Shown here piece after piece: positions 45,376-56,951 of a stretch of DNA of 64,000 bases. The position numbers and the translations under genes are program-made. The DNA is from Hemerocallis citrina (lineage: Eukaryota; Streptophyta; Magnoliopsida; Asparagales; Asphodelaceae), in the NCBI GenBank assembly GCA_017893485.1, contig CM030368.1:172487004-172551003 (forward strand), written 5' to 3'. Position 1 is the stretch's first letter. Each line of letters begins with the position of its first letter. Under the pieces are notes generated by a model, which saw nothing but the letters and a program-made list of their open reading frames with translations, was not told the origin of the DNA and searched no databases.

Positions 45376-45846
45376 TGTAACGCCCCGCCCCAATACTCAG
45401 ACAATTTTAATATTTTTAGAAGACAAATTAGATACCATGTAGTACAACTGCCCACCACAGGCTGCCTCTCAAAAGGTGGTTAACCAATTAGGTGACTCTT
45501 GATCATAGGCCATTATATTTATACTCAAACTATTTTTGTATATTACCAATATGGGACTATTATTCCCTAATCTCTTCTCAAATCATCAAATCCTTATATA
45601 TATTCCGAAATTATCTCAACCAAACCGGCCTACTAATACCCCTCCACGTCATCGTGAGGGAACATTTCACAAACCAGCACATTAAGTGCTTCTTTCCAAA
45701 CCGGTGGGCCATATTCCTTAAATAACCGGATTGTATATAAATCCTCCTATAAAACATTCTATAGGACAAATCCCAAATTCAATATATTTTCAAATCATAT
45801 ATATATATTTATTTATTATACTATTCACAAATTACGGGGTATTACA
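45376..45846 (-). repeat. TRIM 3' LTR
   Basis: 471 bp; differs from the other repeat by only a few bases and a short AT-run length change. Confidence 0.93.
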
Positions 45847-45938
45847 TACACCCCACCTTAGAAATCAGCGTTCTCGCCGAGTACGGGACACACATCTAGT
45901 GTAGGATCCGCCTTTCTAGCCGATGTAGCGTCGTCCTC

Positions 45939-46115
45939 GATCCCGGAGATAAATCACTCTCAACACCGCAGATCGGATACCCGGCTATCAATCACTCTCA
46001 ACACCGCAGATCATCCCGATCCCGGAGATAAATGACTCTCAATACCGCAGAATATACCCGACCCCGGAGATAAATGACTCTCAACACCGCGGATCGTACT
46101 GAAGCCCTCTTCCAC
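45939..46115. repeat. Tandem repeats in the TRIM internal region
   Basis: A phrase 'cccggagataaat(c/g)actctcaa(c/t)accgc' recurs about four times (near 45943, 45985 in shortened form, 46021 and 46063). Confidence 0.75.
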
Positions 46116-46133
46116 ACCCGGTGTCGAAAGTCG

Positions 46134-46145
46134 GCTCTGATACCA
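46134..46145 (-). promoter_or_regulatory. TRIM primer binding site, tRNA-Met type
   Basis: Minus strand TGGTATCAGAGC two bases from the right LTR (46148). Confidence 0.92.
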
Positions 46146-46147
46146 TT

Positions 46148-46615
46148 TGTAACGCCCCGTCCCAATACTCAGACAATTTTAATATTTTTAGAAGACAAAT
46201 TAGATACTATGTAGTACAACTGCCCACCACAGGCTGCCTCTCAAAAGGTGGTTAACCAATTAGGTGACTCTTGATCATAGGCAATTATATTTATACTCAA
46301 ACTATTTTTGTATATTACCAATATGGGACTATTATTCCCTAATCTCTTCTCAAATCATCAAATCCTTATATATATTCCGAAATTATCTCAACCAAACCGG
46401 CCCACTAATACCCCTCCACGTCATCGTGAGGGAACATTTCACAAACCAGCACATTAAGTGCTTCTTTCCAAACCGGTGGGCCATATTCCCTTAAATAACC
46501 GGATTGTATATAAATCCTCCCATAGAACATTCTATAGGACAAATCCCAAATTCAATATATTTTCAAATCATATATATATATTTATTATACTATTCACAAA
46601 TTACGGGGTATTACA
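46148..46615 (-). repeat. TRIM 5' LTR
   Basis: 468 bp, TG...CA, followed by the GACAT target duplication. Confidence 0.93.
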
Positions 46616-47214
46616 GACATATTCTAGAAAGATGTGACGAAATAAGAGTAAATGTGAGTTGAGCTTCAGAATGGTTTGCGGAGTGAGATTGATCTCCAGT
46701 ATTTCAGGACAAGAGCTGAAATAGGTTCTAGAATGATCTGCGGAGTGAGAAAAAGTCTCCAGTATTCCGAGACGAGAGCTGAAACTCACAGGATATTCGT
46801 GAGATGAGAACTTCAGAGTGAGATCGATCTCCAGTATTCTGGTACGAATGTTAAACCTCACAGGATGTCCATGGCTTGAATATTTCGTCACAGGGATACG
46901 ATTGCATAGCGAGAGATTAAACCCAATAATGAGGAGAAACATTAGTAGCTTGCATTCGAAAACTATGTTGTATGGGCGGCACGTCGTTCCAAATAAACGT
47001 GCATTAGAAAGCATATTTGAATTGTGCATGTTAGCATAGTAAGTATATGTGTGATACTCTAGTAAATTAGTTCTACACTTGCTCATACGACGACATAATA
47101 TAATTGACTATTTTTCAGTTACATTTAATATACATTGATTCAAGTTTTTCTTCTGGTATGCTGTGTTTTGGAAGTTGGTTGATTGAAATTGTTGGGATTG
47201 ACTATTTTCCAGTC

Positions 47215-47503
47215 AGTTGAAGTTCACGGGGAGTGAGAGAGAGTGAGAGAGAGTGAGCGATGGCGACGACGGGAGCAGACGGCGACGGCGACGGTGAACG
47301 GGAGACAACGACGGTGAAAGGCGGTAGCGAGTGGGAAAGAGAGGGAAAGTGAAGAAATTGGGGATTGTGGGAATTAGGGTTGTGCGATGGGGTTTTTCAT
47401 AGCTTGCTACCCCCGGCGTTTAGTACAAAATGCCGGGTCTTCCCGGCGAAAATACCCAAACGCCGGGGTAGTTTCGTCGGGATAAACAGCTTATTCTGTA
47501 GTG
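47215..47503. mobile_element. Right-end fragment of a CACTA transposon
   Basis: Ends with ...TATTCTGTAGTG, the reverse complement of a CACTA terminus, and has subterminal repeats 'aaacgccgggg' and 'ccggcgttt' (47409-47462). Both the terminus and the preceding GGCGACGG-rich tract match the right end of the element at 58815-60672. No left terminus was found upstream, so it is truncated at about 47215. The end lies 15 bp before the ATG of the NBS-LRR pseudogene. Confidence 0.8.
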
Positions 47504-47518
47504 GTGGGAAGCCAGGGG

Positions 47519-50460
47519 ATGGATTGCATCGGCACTGTTGTTGGCAGTTTGGTCCAGAAAGTCTGCTCCTACACGGGCGCTCAATATAAGTATGATGAAA
47601 ACACTAAGAAAAAGCTCAGTGCCTCTAGGATGATCTAGAGGCAGTTCAAGTTGTGTCGATTGCAGCTGATCACCGAAGAATCGAAAATTCAGTCTTGAAG
47701 AAGTGGTTGTTGGGTGTCATAGATGCTGCCTATGATGCTGAGGATGCACTTGACATGCTTGAAGACAAAGTTAAGAGGATAGCTAATCAAGTGAGTAGCA
47801 CTTCTAGCAGATGGTACGAATATCCACGTATTGCAACACTTACTTTCTTCTTTTCCAATGTAGTAGTTAGAATTGGCACAATCATGAAATAAATGGAACT
47901 TCTTATTCAGCTGAGTCACTCCGAACCTAGAATCAGTGTCAAGGTTTCTGAGAAAATGAAGTCAAGAGAGTCAACCCCTCTATGCCAATAGAACCTGAAC
48001 TATTTGGCAGAGACTGCGAAAAAAACCAACTAATAGAGTTTCTATTACATACATGTTCCAAACTGGTGCATCTACTAGCAACAATGACTGTGTTTTCCCG
48101 GTTGGGGGCGTGGGAGAGACAACTCTTGCTCAAAGATGTCTACAATAATCCAAATGTAAAGAACCACTTTGATCTTATGGCATGGGTTTGTGTGTGATGT
48201 TTTTGATGTAAAAAGGATTACGAAGGAGATAATTGAGTCTGCTTCCATAAATAAGCTTCACGATTTCCGTAGCTTTCAAAATTTTGATAGAAATCAAGAG
48301 GTTCTATAGATTGGGCTTACAGGAAAAAGATTACTAATCATCCTTGATGTGTGGAATGAGGTGGCCACTAAATTGTAGACCTTGTGGTCCACTCTGAACA
48401 CTGGTAACGCAGGAAGTATAGCTATAGTAACAATAAACAACTTGAGTTCAAACATTAGCAGACATGATGGCGACAGAAAAAGCCATAGTTTTTGGAGCTT
48501 TAGAAGATGGAGCATACTGGAAATTTTTTGTACATTGTGCATTTGGTGATAATAATCCTGCAAATCATCCAGGTTAAGTGTGTTTAGGAAGGGAAATAGT
48601 TAAGAAGTTGGGTGCCAACTGTTTAGCAGCAAAGACAGTGGGCGCTGTGCTCAAAGATTTGAACATCCAACACTGGAGGGGAAGTCTTGGACAGTAAATT
48701 CTGTCATAAAAATGAAGAAGATGGAATCATTCAAGTACTCAGATTGAGTTATGAGTACCTGCCTTCACACATGAAGTATTACTACGTTTGTTGTTCTTTG
48801 TTTCCAAAAGACTACAAACTTTCTGTGGAGAAACTAGTTCGATTATGGATGGCCCATGGATTTATTTTACTGAAGGAGCAGAATAATATTATAGAGAAGA
48901 TAGGAAAGAACTACATATATGAATTATTAAGTAGATCTTTCCTCGAGAAGCTAAGTTACAATGTGTATGTGATCCATGACCTGCTTCATGATCTTGCACG
49001 CTATTTGTTTGATGGTGAAATTTTTATAGCTGAAAATGAGCTAGTAGAAATCCCAGTAAGGGTTTGCCACATCTATTTGTGCTAAAAAGAGGAGCCTTGT
49101 AATCTTTGATTGCTTTGCTGTGTCACTTAACATGTTGAAAGAACTAGAAGGTTTGCGAGTGCTGGTATTGCATAGGTTGGGAGGAAAATTATCATCAGAA
49201 TCTGTTAGTAGAATGTCTCATCTGCGGTACCTAGATATTGAAAGATATGAATATATATGTTCTCATAAGTTGCCAGAATCATTGGGCAAGCTTTACCACC
49301 TGCAAGTGCTATGTGTTGGGGACTGGTGGAGAGACAGTGCTGCTTGTGTTTTACCAAAAGAAATTAACAGGCTGATAAATTTATGACATTTAAATGCAAA
49401 TACTAGAGGATTAGCTGGATTGGAACATTAACTTCTCTTAAAGAATTATGCTTCTATGTTAATGATAGAGAGAGCGGGTTTGAAATGGGACAGATAAAGG
49501 ATATGTCACAGTGTTGAATACTTGAGATAGAGGGCCTTGAGAGTGTTCAAGCTAAGGAACAACTTTTTGGATGCCAGGTTGGGAAACAAAGAGCTTCTTA
49601 GAATATTGAAGTTATATTGGAAAGAAAACCATACTAATCCTGATGACGCTGAGAGGGTACTTGAAGGTCTTTGGCCGCATCAAAATCTTCAACAACTTGA
49701 AATTGTAGGGTATGGTGGTAACTGTCCGAGTTGGTTGAATGAAAATTGGTTATCAAATCTAACTGAAGTTGGATTAATAGGTTATTCAAATTGGTAAATC
49801 TTCCCTCCACTGGGAACACTTCCTTTTCTGAAGGTGCTGGAGCTGGAAAGGATGAATGCAGTTAAGAGCATAGGCCCTGAATTTTATGGGAGCAATATCA
49901 TTCCCACGCCTTTCTCTTCTCAGTCTTAACAATTGCTCTCAGTTGAGAGGGTCACCCTTTCAATTTCTGCCGTCTCAATTGAAACATATATCCGTAATAA
50001 TCTCAGAAGATGAGATGGTCTATATTGACCCAACTGATGACCTTGATAGATTAATTGAAATCAGCTGCTTTAACGCCTTAATACTCGCAGAATGGTTCCC
50101 GTGGCAAAACATGGCATCTATCGAGACTCTCAGAATAAAATCATGGGCGATGACAACCATTTGTGGAGAGTTGGAGGAGTCGTTCCAACATCTGACCTCC
50201 CTACGATCATTATGCTTTGATTGCTGTGCGTTAGAGCCCATCAACAAACTTTCCACTCACCACACATTATAATTTTTCAACTGCAACAACATAAACTCAG
50301 TGCCAGAAGAGGACTGCCTACCTCCCTACAAGTATTCAAGATGCTCGACTGTTCTGAGTTAGAAGAAAGGTGCAGAAAGGGGGTCCCGATTGGCACAAAA
50401 TTTCTCACATCCCCACCATCATTATTAATGATAAAGTGGTGAAGAGGTAGTTAGATGGTG
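47519..50460 (+). pseudogene. CC-NBS-LRR disease resistance gene, decayed
   Basis: ATG at 47519 (MDCIGTVVG). Coiled-coil domain with WLLGVIDAAYDAEDALDMLED (EDVID-type motif, 47700-47765). NB-ARC: VGGVGETTLAQ at about 48103-48135, the P-loop with Lys changed to Glu; kinase-2 RLLIILDVWNE (about 48329-48360); RNBS-B GSIAIVTINN; a GLPL relic (GANCLAAKTVG); RNBS-D CCSLFPKDYKL (48799-48830); and an MHD-type VIHDLLHDLA (48970-49000). Leucine-rich repeats run from about 49110 to 50330, and the C-terminus reads LEERCRKG...DWHKISHIP as in this class. At least ten stops or shifts break it. When intact such proteins are intracellular immune receptors. The downstream flank has a possible intron start (47519-gene end, aaagcag|gtaaat near 50509). 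Confidence 0.93.
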
Positions 50461-50710
50461 ACAAAACCAAGAAAGTAATGGACTGATGATGAAGATGTTG
50501 AATAAAGCAGGTAAATCTATTGCAAGCCATCTCTCTTTCATAAATTTTTGGTTACCTTTTTAACTTAATTTCTGGGCTTTGTGGAAAAATGATCGGTTCT
50601 ACTATTATTCATCTTTCGTTCTTGTAATCCATCATGGCGTGTAATCACATATATCGGAAGCTGAGTCACAGTGTGTTTTTCATCTCTAAATTTCAGCGTT
50701 TCGGATGTTT

Positions 50711-50724
50711 ATAAATTGCCAGTC
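50711..50724. repeat. LINE target-site copy A (14 bp)
   Basis: ATAAATTGCCAGTC; identical copies at 58592-58605 and 61391-61404. Confidence 0.85.
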
Positions 50725-51654
50725 ATATCTCAAAAATTAGCTTCTCTCTCTAGCTCTCCCAAAAAAAAAGAAAAAAACTCACACCTAAACCTAGATCTGA
50801 GTTTGGGGGGTGGCGGCTAGGGTTTCGTCGCAACCCCCCCCCCCCCCCCCCCCCTCTCTACCTTCGCTACTTCTTCCCCTCAACGTCGTTCGTCCATATG
50901 TCAACGTCTCTCTCTACTTCTTGAGCTTTTTCCTCATCCTGACTTTTGCTTCCTTATGTTGCTCGTCGTGGCGCTAGGTCTCATCCGCGAGGCGGATTGG
51001 AGGGGGGAGGGTGGTCGCGGCCACCATTCAGTGTGCTATTCGGTGTCGATGTGGGGTGCGAGCGGCGACGGCCAAGGCTGCAGCGACTGCGATTGTGCTG
51101 GGTTCAGGGGGTTATTCAGCGGTGGGCTCAGTGGGTTATTTGGTTCCGATTGCGCAGCAGTCTTGGCGGGGCCGAAGGCTGCGCGCGGGGAGGATTGGGG
51201 GTGCACCATGTGCGTTGTGGTACGGGACTCGCATCGACAGTCGGTATCAAATGCGCTTCAGCCTTGGTGGGGCCGAAGGCTGCGCGCGGGGAGGTTGGGG
51301 GTACCACCGGTACAGCCGAGGTACGGTCGGTGTTGTCTGCGGTAGGCACCATCGGGGATGGCCCACGCAGGGAGGCTAGGTTTGGTGCGGGATTGCAGCT
51401 TTGGGGATGGTGCTAGCAGGGCTCAGGTTGGCCGTGCCGGGGCTGGTCGTGGAAGCGCCGGCGCAGGGTGGCATTCGGTGAGCACGCGGTAAGCGGGGCT
51501 GCCGTGAAGGCATGTGGGGGAGAAAGGGGAGAGAGTCAGGGGTCGAGGGGGAATTTCGATTTTCAAAAGTGGTTTTGAAACTCGAATTTGATTTGGATGC
51601 GCTGTCGTAATGGAAAATTTCGAATTTGAAACCGAGTCTAAGTAGTTAAAATTC

Positions 51655-51810
51655 TCCATTACGCCCGATTAATCTCTAATCGGAGGTCAAACGATTATTT
51701 TTTTAGCAATTTATAATATTTTAATAGTTAGCGATTTAATCGGGAATAATCGATCGATTAGTGGTTAATCAGCCGATTTTAAGTGGGCAATTAACCGATT
51801 AAATCTCTTC
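51655..51810. repeat. CGATTAAT-rich segment, inverted relative to 58000-58095
   Basis: Repeated 'cgattaat', 'ggttaatc' phrases. The reverse complement of 57990-58110 has the same order of phrases (aggcagttaaaatcgg-like, then gattagtgattaatcag), so the two arms on either side of the CACTA element are inverted copies with decay. Confidence 0.55.
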
Positions 51811-52410
51811 TAATTTTCATGCTCGTTTGCATTATTTGAGCTCAATCCGGCCTTAATCCAAAATCCAAACCCCTTCTAGTCCTCACACAAACCCAAATCT
51901 GACGTATTGCTGCTCTCTTCTTCTTCCTCGCGCAAACCCAAACCCAAACCTAAACTGATTCTCTTCTTCTTCTCGAGCAAACCCAAACCCGACCCGCCGT
52001 TGCTCCCTTGTACCATAGCATACTTGACCCGGCCCGCATCTGCTACACATCTTCCTCTCACTACAAACCGCAGGGCCTCTAGCGGCATTTCTATCCCGGC
52101 ATTTCAATGAAACGCCGCGATAGATGTAGAAGTTTTTTTTATAAAAAAAACACTCTCTATACCGGCATTTCACATAAACGCCACAATAGGTGTAAACAGT
52201 AGCGGCGTTTTACATATAACATGTCGTGATAGGCCCGTTATTTTTTTTTTCTTCTAAAAACCCACTCTAAAATCCCGCACTTTTTTCATTTCCCCCAATT
52301 TCCCAAATCACTTAACCTAACTCTCTCTTCTCCTTGTCGCTTCCTCATCGAACCCAATTTCTTCCCTCGTGCCGCACCACCCTCGCTGCCGCACCACCCT
52401 CGCCGCCGTT

Positions 52411-52560
52411 CCTACTTTGCCTCATCTTGTCCATCGCGCCGCACCTCCCTCGCCGCTCCTCCTACTTTGCCTCCTCTTGTCCATCGCGCCCCACCTCCCT
52501 CGTCGCTCCTCCTACTTCGCCTTCTCTTGTCCCTCGCGCCGCAACATCAAGCTCTCCCTC
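52411..52560. repeat. Three tandem copies of a 50-bp CT-rich unit
   Basis: 'cctactt(t/c)gcct' starts at 52411, 52461 and 52511, exactly 50 bp apart, with 'cttgtcc(a/c)tcgcgcc' in each. A donor-like 'ttggg|taaag' follows at 52637, so this could be a captured 5' leader. Confidence 0.85.
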
Positions 52561-53982
52561 CCTCGCCGCACCTCCTTCGCCGCTCCTTCTTCTGCCCTAA
52601 TCAAAGCTCTCCCTCCCTCACCGCTCCTCCTAATTTGGGTAAAGATTATCATTCTTGTTTAGTAATATTGATAGGGTTTAGTTATATTACACTTGTGAGA
52701 TTGGTTAATAATAGAATTGAGATTGGTCAGAGCAGATGTATGTTCTCATCTCTCTCATGTTTGTCTCCTTTTATTTTCTCCTTTTCAAAATTTTTGGAAA
52801 TTGGAAGGAAGGGCTGGTGATTGAACTATGTTACTGATTGAACTAAATGATAACATATATATTAGGGCAGATATCGTATGGGTTGTTTTATGCAATCACC
52901 CTCCCCACTTATTGGCAAAACTTCTTTAAACATTAGGATTGGATGTGTTTTCAGTTTCTGACCTTGAAGAAAGTAAGCTGGACACGAAAGTTATCATTTG
53001 GGTAATTTTATATCACTTTTGTTCCAAAACAAAGGTACGATTTGGGCATGATTTCTTTTTTATGGATCCTGTATTTTAATCATGTATTATTATTATTATT
53101 ATTCAATTGAAGTAAAATAAAATTTCAATTTGTATTATTGTTGGACATAGTTGAACAATTACACTAAAAATAAATGCCTGAGATGATGTTACTGTGTCAA
53201 AAAAATAGTAGATTGCCAAGATGTTTTAACAACCCTTACTCATATCAAAAAGTCTTTCGTTTTGTTTTGTTTTACTGTAAGGGGATAAATTGTCTTATCA
53301 AAATCGATTGTGGCATTAGTGGGAGTTCATCATTAATTTTATGTTAGCCGATGAAGGATAATGCTTTTAGCATGGCTTGTGCATTTGCTGTTATAAGATA
53401 TCTATTAAGGTTTCAAATTTTTGTGTTCAGTCTTCATATTACTGTTTGCTTCATGGGATAAGTAAGCTAACTTGTGATGCATTAGGTTTGCGTCAATAAG
53501 TGTATGGGTGATCATGAAGCCAATGTTTTTAGTATGTCCTGGAGACAGAGCAGTGCTCTAGGTATTTCATTTTGCTCCCTGCCTTCTTTTGTTTCAAATT
53601 ATTATTTTAACATTCTTACTTCTGTCATGTACTTCTGTCATGGACTCATGAAGTTAATTTTTCCATAAGAAAATGAATTTTTGGGCATTCTAATGTTGTT
53701 CATGATCAATGTCCTCAGAACAACATGATTGAAATATATAACATGTCGAAATTTGGGTTGGTAGTGACTTGTGATATAACCATCTTGCCAACCCTGGTCA
53801 TCAACTATGATCCGTACAAGGTTTTTCTCTTTATGCCAAGTTGTAATATTTAGCAAAGATTGATTATTCTATATAATTCATCTCTTTCCAATTCTCTTTC
53901 CATTTATTGGTATTTACAAAAGTTCGTTTAATTTTTTGAACAGTAATGTGGGGCTAAACTTGGTCTCACTTTTCTCTATATT

Positions 53983-54093
53983 TTGGTGGAAGAGATAAAC
54001 AAGAGGAAATCAGAGATACTTGCAATCCAGGTTATCGTGGAATGGCTTCAACAGAGAAACCAGTTGCTCACTGCACAGAATGAGATGTTAAAG
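53983..54093 (+). pseudogene. Possible captured exon, coiled-coil type, unidentified
   Basis: An open stretch reading EEINKRKSEILAIQVIVEWL then QQRNQLLTAQNEMLK ends at a donor-like AAAG|GTGACA. Helical and charged. I cannot name the source gene. It may belong with the XRN-like exons that follow or to a different capture. Confidence 0.3.
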
Positions 54094-54220
54094 GTGACAG
54101 ATAAGCTTTTCTACCATGCTTTCTTTATGCATGTCTTGGGCCTTGGAATGTCTATTATGATCCACTGACCTCATTAGTATGAAATGATTGTAATTGTGGT
54201 TTTTCTCATGAGATTATTAG

Positions 54221-54475
54221 GATGCTGACCTGATTATGATTGCTCTGGTGACACATGAGATTCACTTCTCTTTGCTTAGAGAGGTGAGCTCTTAAAATCC
54301 TTGTTGTGATTGTCTTTGCTAAAGAATCATACTATTAGGTCCTGATTCGAGTCACCTTGTTTTGTAGGATATCCATATGGTGCGGCCACAAAAGAAGCAC
54401 ATATTTAGTAAAAAAGAAGGTGTGGAAGAGTTGGCAGTGAAGGATAACTGTGATGCACCGAGGAAAAAAATTCAG
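54221..54475 (+). pseudogene. Captured 5'-3' exoribonuclease (XRN-type) exon pair
   Basis: Exon 54221-54283 (21 codons) reads DADLIMIALVTHEIHFSLLRE, the conserved XRN block DADLIMLALATHE, flanked by acceptor ATTATTAG and donor GTGAGC. A second open exon, 54368-54475 (36 codons, starts DIHMVRPQKKHIF), has acceptor TTTGTAG and donor-like GTTGAT. Introns are retained, so genomic DNA rather than cDNA was taken. The second exon is not clearly XRN. The fragment is far too short to give an active nuclease. Confidence 0.75.
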
Positions 54476-54876
54476 GTTGATAACTTTCCATATAAACTGT
54501 AGTGTGATAGAGATATTCTAATTAACTAGAATTGATCGTTCCACTAGTTTTTTTGTAAACAAACATTCAATTTTCAGCTCTCTCCATATGCAAAAGGGTT
54601 TCAATTGATGAACGAAAGAACTTTTGTTTCATGTGTTTTTGGTTAACAAACTTGTTTTCTTGTCACCAATAAGTTTCTTTCATTCTTTTGCATGGTAGTA
54701 TGCTTTCATAGCCGTTATAAATTTTAATTCCCAGAAGCACTACCACATTCTTTCAGTGTAACCTTGTAAAAGCTATGTAGGTGTTGTAGATAGTAATTTT
54801 TTCAGTAGCATTGAAGGGAAAAAAATTCTGATTAGGCTCTTGTTTATGGTAAAGTATCAATATAGATACTGAATAT

Positions 54877-55284
54877 TTGAACCATGATATGTTTAGTACA
54901 ATTGGATATATACTAGCTGACCTTACTGTGTTATTGCCATTTGTCAGGGGTACTAGGGAATTAGGGAAGAACCACAACCTGTCCAGTTTTGGGAGGCATA
55001 TGTATGAACTTCTGGATATAACTTTTCCCTTGAACTGGAAGAGTTTCTTGAACTCTGATTACTATGCTTTCCATCTTCCAGCACTTCCTGCATCAGTGGT
55101 GAGCCTTGTGGGAGCCGGTGACTGCTTAGTTGCTGGAATTCTTGCTTCTATTTGTATTGGTTTGGATGTGATGAAAAGTGTTGCCATAGGACTCATGGTT
55201 GCAAAAGCTACAGCTGAGAATGAATCTAATGTTCCATCTCAATTTAACTTGAAAAAATTAGCAGTTATGTATCGAAACATGTGA
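54877..55284 (+). pseudogene. Captured pfkB-family kinase C-terminus (pseudouridine kinase-like)
   Basis: An open frame of 135 codons ends at TGA 55282-55284. The last 70 residues (FHLPALPASVVSLVGAGDCL, GILASICIGLDVMKSVAIGL, ESNVPSQFNLKKLA) are the C-terminal part of a pfkB carbohydrate kinase, with the catalytic GAGD at residues 79-82 (about 55111-55122). The ALPASVVSL-type lead-in and the ESNVPS tail resemble the plant pseudouridine kinase branch. The N-terminal, substrate-binding half is absent, so no kinase activity is expected. The first 60 residues are probably intron read-through. Confidence 0.8.
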
Positions 55285-55749
55285 AATGTTAGTTTTGCAA
55301 GTAATATAGCATAAGTCTCATAAGCTTGTGAAATCTCATATCTACCAAGCTGTATAAGATATGAGTCGCAGATAAAGAGTTATAGATTATTCCAGTTTAA
55401 AGGTTATTATTGGTTTCATAACTGCTGTAGAATATTCTGAAAGAATTTTGTGCAAGTGTGCACGATGGAGTATGTTTTAAAAAAATAGCCATCTTTATCA
55501 TATCAAGCTTCAGTAGTAATAGAATCAAACTAAGCTCCTTCATGCAACTCCTGATGAGCAAGCACCATGAAAACCCATGTAAACTATGTCGCCTATTGAT
55601 GTTTCTTTCTCCTAGACAAGAATGGAATAAGGCTCAGTTATACTCTTCTGTACGTAATGAAAGGTTATCATGGTTCCATTATAGCCAAATCAGGTTTATG
55701 TAGTCAATTAAAGACCATTGAACATCAAAGTGTATTGTATTTGGAGCTA

Positions 55750-56046
55750 CCTGGAAAACTGGGATGGTGTGCTTTTTCAATGATAATGATTGTGGGGACT
55801 ATTAGCGTCATGTCGCAGGTTGCATGGCCGATTTTTGTTCTATTTGTACCCGTCACTGCAATCTGCATATGGTATCAAGTAAGAGTTGGATTCCTAACTG
55901 GTTCTGTAAGCTACAGCATATTAGTGTATTTCTTTCTAGTAAAGAGTTAACAATGTGAATTTTATATATGCACTTCTTCTCAATCGTTATTCTGAAACTA
56001 GATAATGTCACTGCAGCAATGCTACATACCAACTGCCAGGAAATGA
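55750..56046 (+). pseudogene. Captured ABCC (MRP-type) transporter exons
   Basis: Exon 1 ends at 55878 and reads KLGWCAFSMIMIVGTISVMS then QVAWPIFVLFVPVTAICIWYQ, the second transmembrane domain of plant ABCC transporters. It stops at a donor GTAAGA. The next exon begins at 56017 after ACTGCAG and reads QCYIPTARK before a stop, matching the family's Q-QYYIPTAREL across that intron. Thus the intron (55879-56016) was captured with it. Only about 50 residues of a roughly 1500-residue protein are present. Confidence 0.85.
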
Positions 56047-56700
56047 TTGTGGGGACAATGCTCACGAACTATCTACTGTACAAATATTGATAAGAAGGTA
56101 AGAATTTGAAAATATTGAATTCTTCTTATCCCATGGGATATAGTTATGCAATATTTATATGCTATTCCTGTGATCCTATTATTGCAATTTTTTGATGCAG
56201 ATTTCTCAGGCCGATGTCAAACTCTCCTTTGAATCAATATGCGGACTGGTGAGTTGTTCAGATACTTACAACTAGTGCCTTTTATTTATTGATTTCATTT
56301 TATTTCATTTGTTTTGTCTTTGGCTTTCATCAATTGTCACGTCTTCTTTGCTCAGGTTTATCGTTTGTGATTGCTTGGAGATTATCATCACTCTACTCGT
56401 ATCGCTTTTGTTGAGTTCTTAAGGGTTGGTATTTTCACTTCTATAGGCCAAAAATTTTTATTTCTATTCGTCTTTGGTACTATGTTTAGGACAACTGTTT
56501 TTTTTTTTAAAAAAAATTGTAAAAGGAACTTCTATGCATATTATGACCAAGAACAAAGAATGATATTTTATTGTTGCTCATTTATGTTACATGGGTGGAA
56601 AGAGTGGATTAAATTGGATTGAAGTGATGTAGTTGTTATGGTCATGGTAAATGTTTGAATTCAGAGAAATTTGGACACATGAACAAATATGTAGTATTAG

Positions 56701-56828
56701 ATCGATGAAGCTTATTTATATCCAGCGCTTACCAGTAACAATTGCTTGCTTTATTCTCCAGCGCTTAAATCGATGAAGCTTATTTATATCCAGCGCTTAC
56801 CAGTAACAATTGCTTGCTTTATTCTCCA
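56701..56828. repeat. Exact 60-bp direct duplication, 68 bp apart
   Basis: 56701-56760 and 56769-56828 are identical (start 'atcgatgaagcttatttata'), so the duplication is recent. Lies inside the gene-carrying CACTA. Confidence 0.92.
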
Positions 56829-56915
56829 TGTTAAGATCTCAATCTGACCCGGTATTTCATTTGCAATAATGTTGATATCATTTATACATTATCATTTATA
56901 TAGTTATTTATTTCT

Positions 56916-56916
56916 C

Positions 56917-56951
<35 letters not shown>
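56916..56951. repeat. TG / TGTATG microsatellite
   Basis: Alternating TG with regular TA interruptions. Confidence 0.9.

Larger units (their letters stand above)
45376..46615 (-). mobile_element. TRIM (terminal-repeat retrotransposon in miniature), 1240 bp, TSD GACAT
   Basis: Two direct terminal repeats (45376-45846 and 46148-46615), both TGTAACGCCCCG to GGGGTATTACA, enclose only 301 bp with no coding capacity. The five bases GACAT lie at 45371-45375 and at 46616-46620, a clean target duplication. A minus-strand tRNA-Met primer site adjoins the right repeat and a minus-strand purine tract (TAAGGTGGGG, 45851-45860) adjoins the left one. So the element is complete and lies on the minus strand. 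It sits inside the old LTR at 41698-47214. It must be moved by enzymes of another element. Confidence 0.95.
41698..47214 (+). repeat. Probable old chromovirus-type LTR, interrupted by two insertions and truncated on the right
   Basis: TGTAATACCCTGAATATTTT at 41698 resembles the LTR starts at 29641 and 38113. Without the insertions at 43262-44922 and 45376-46615 the stretch is about 2.6 kb, near the length of the chromovirus LTRs. The right part (46621-46980) has three imperfect copies of a 'gagtgaga...tctccagtatt' phrase, followed by 'cataggatac...gagattaaaccc'-like text placed as in those LTRs. No matching end (GTTACA plus primer site) is seen before the CACTA end fragment, so it is cut off. 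No protein gene. Confidence 0.4.

Noticed and set aside
50946..51416. GC-rich open frames of up to 156 codons
   Set aside because: All three plus-strand phases are open, composition is Gly/Ala/Arg-rich, and no domain is seen; this is a base-composition effect.
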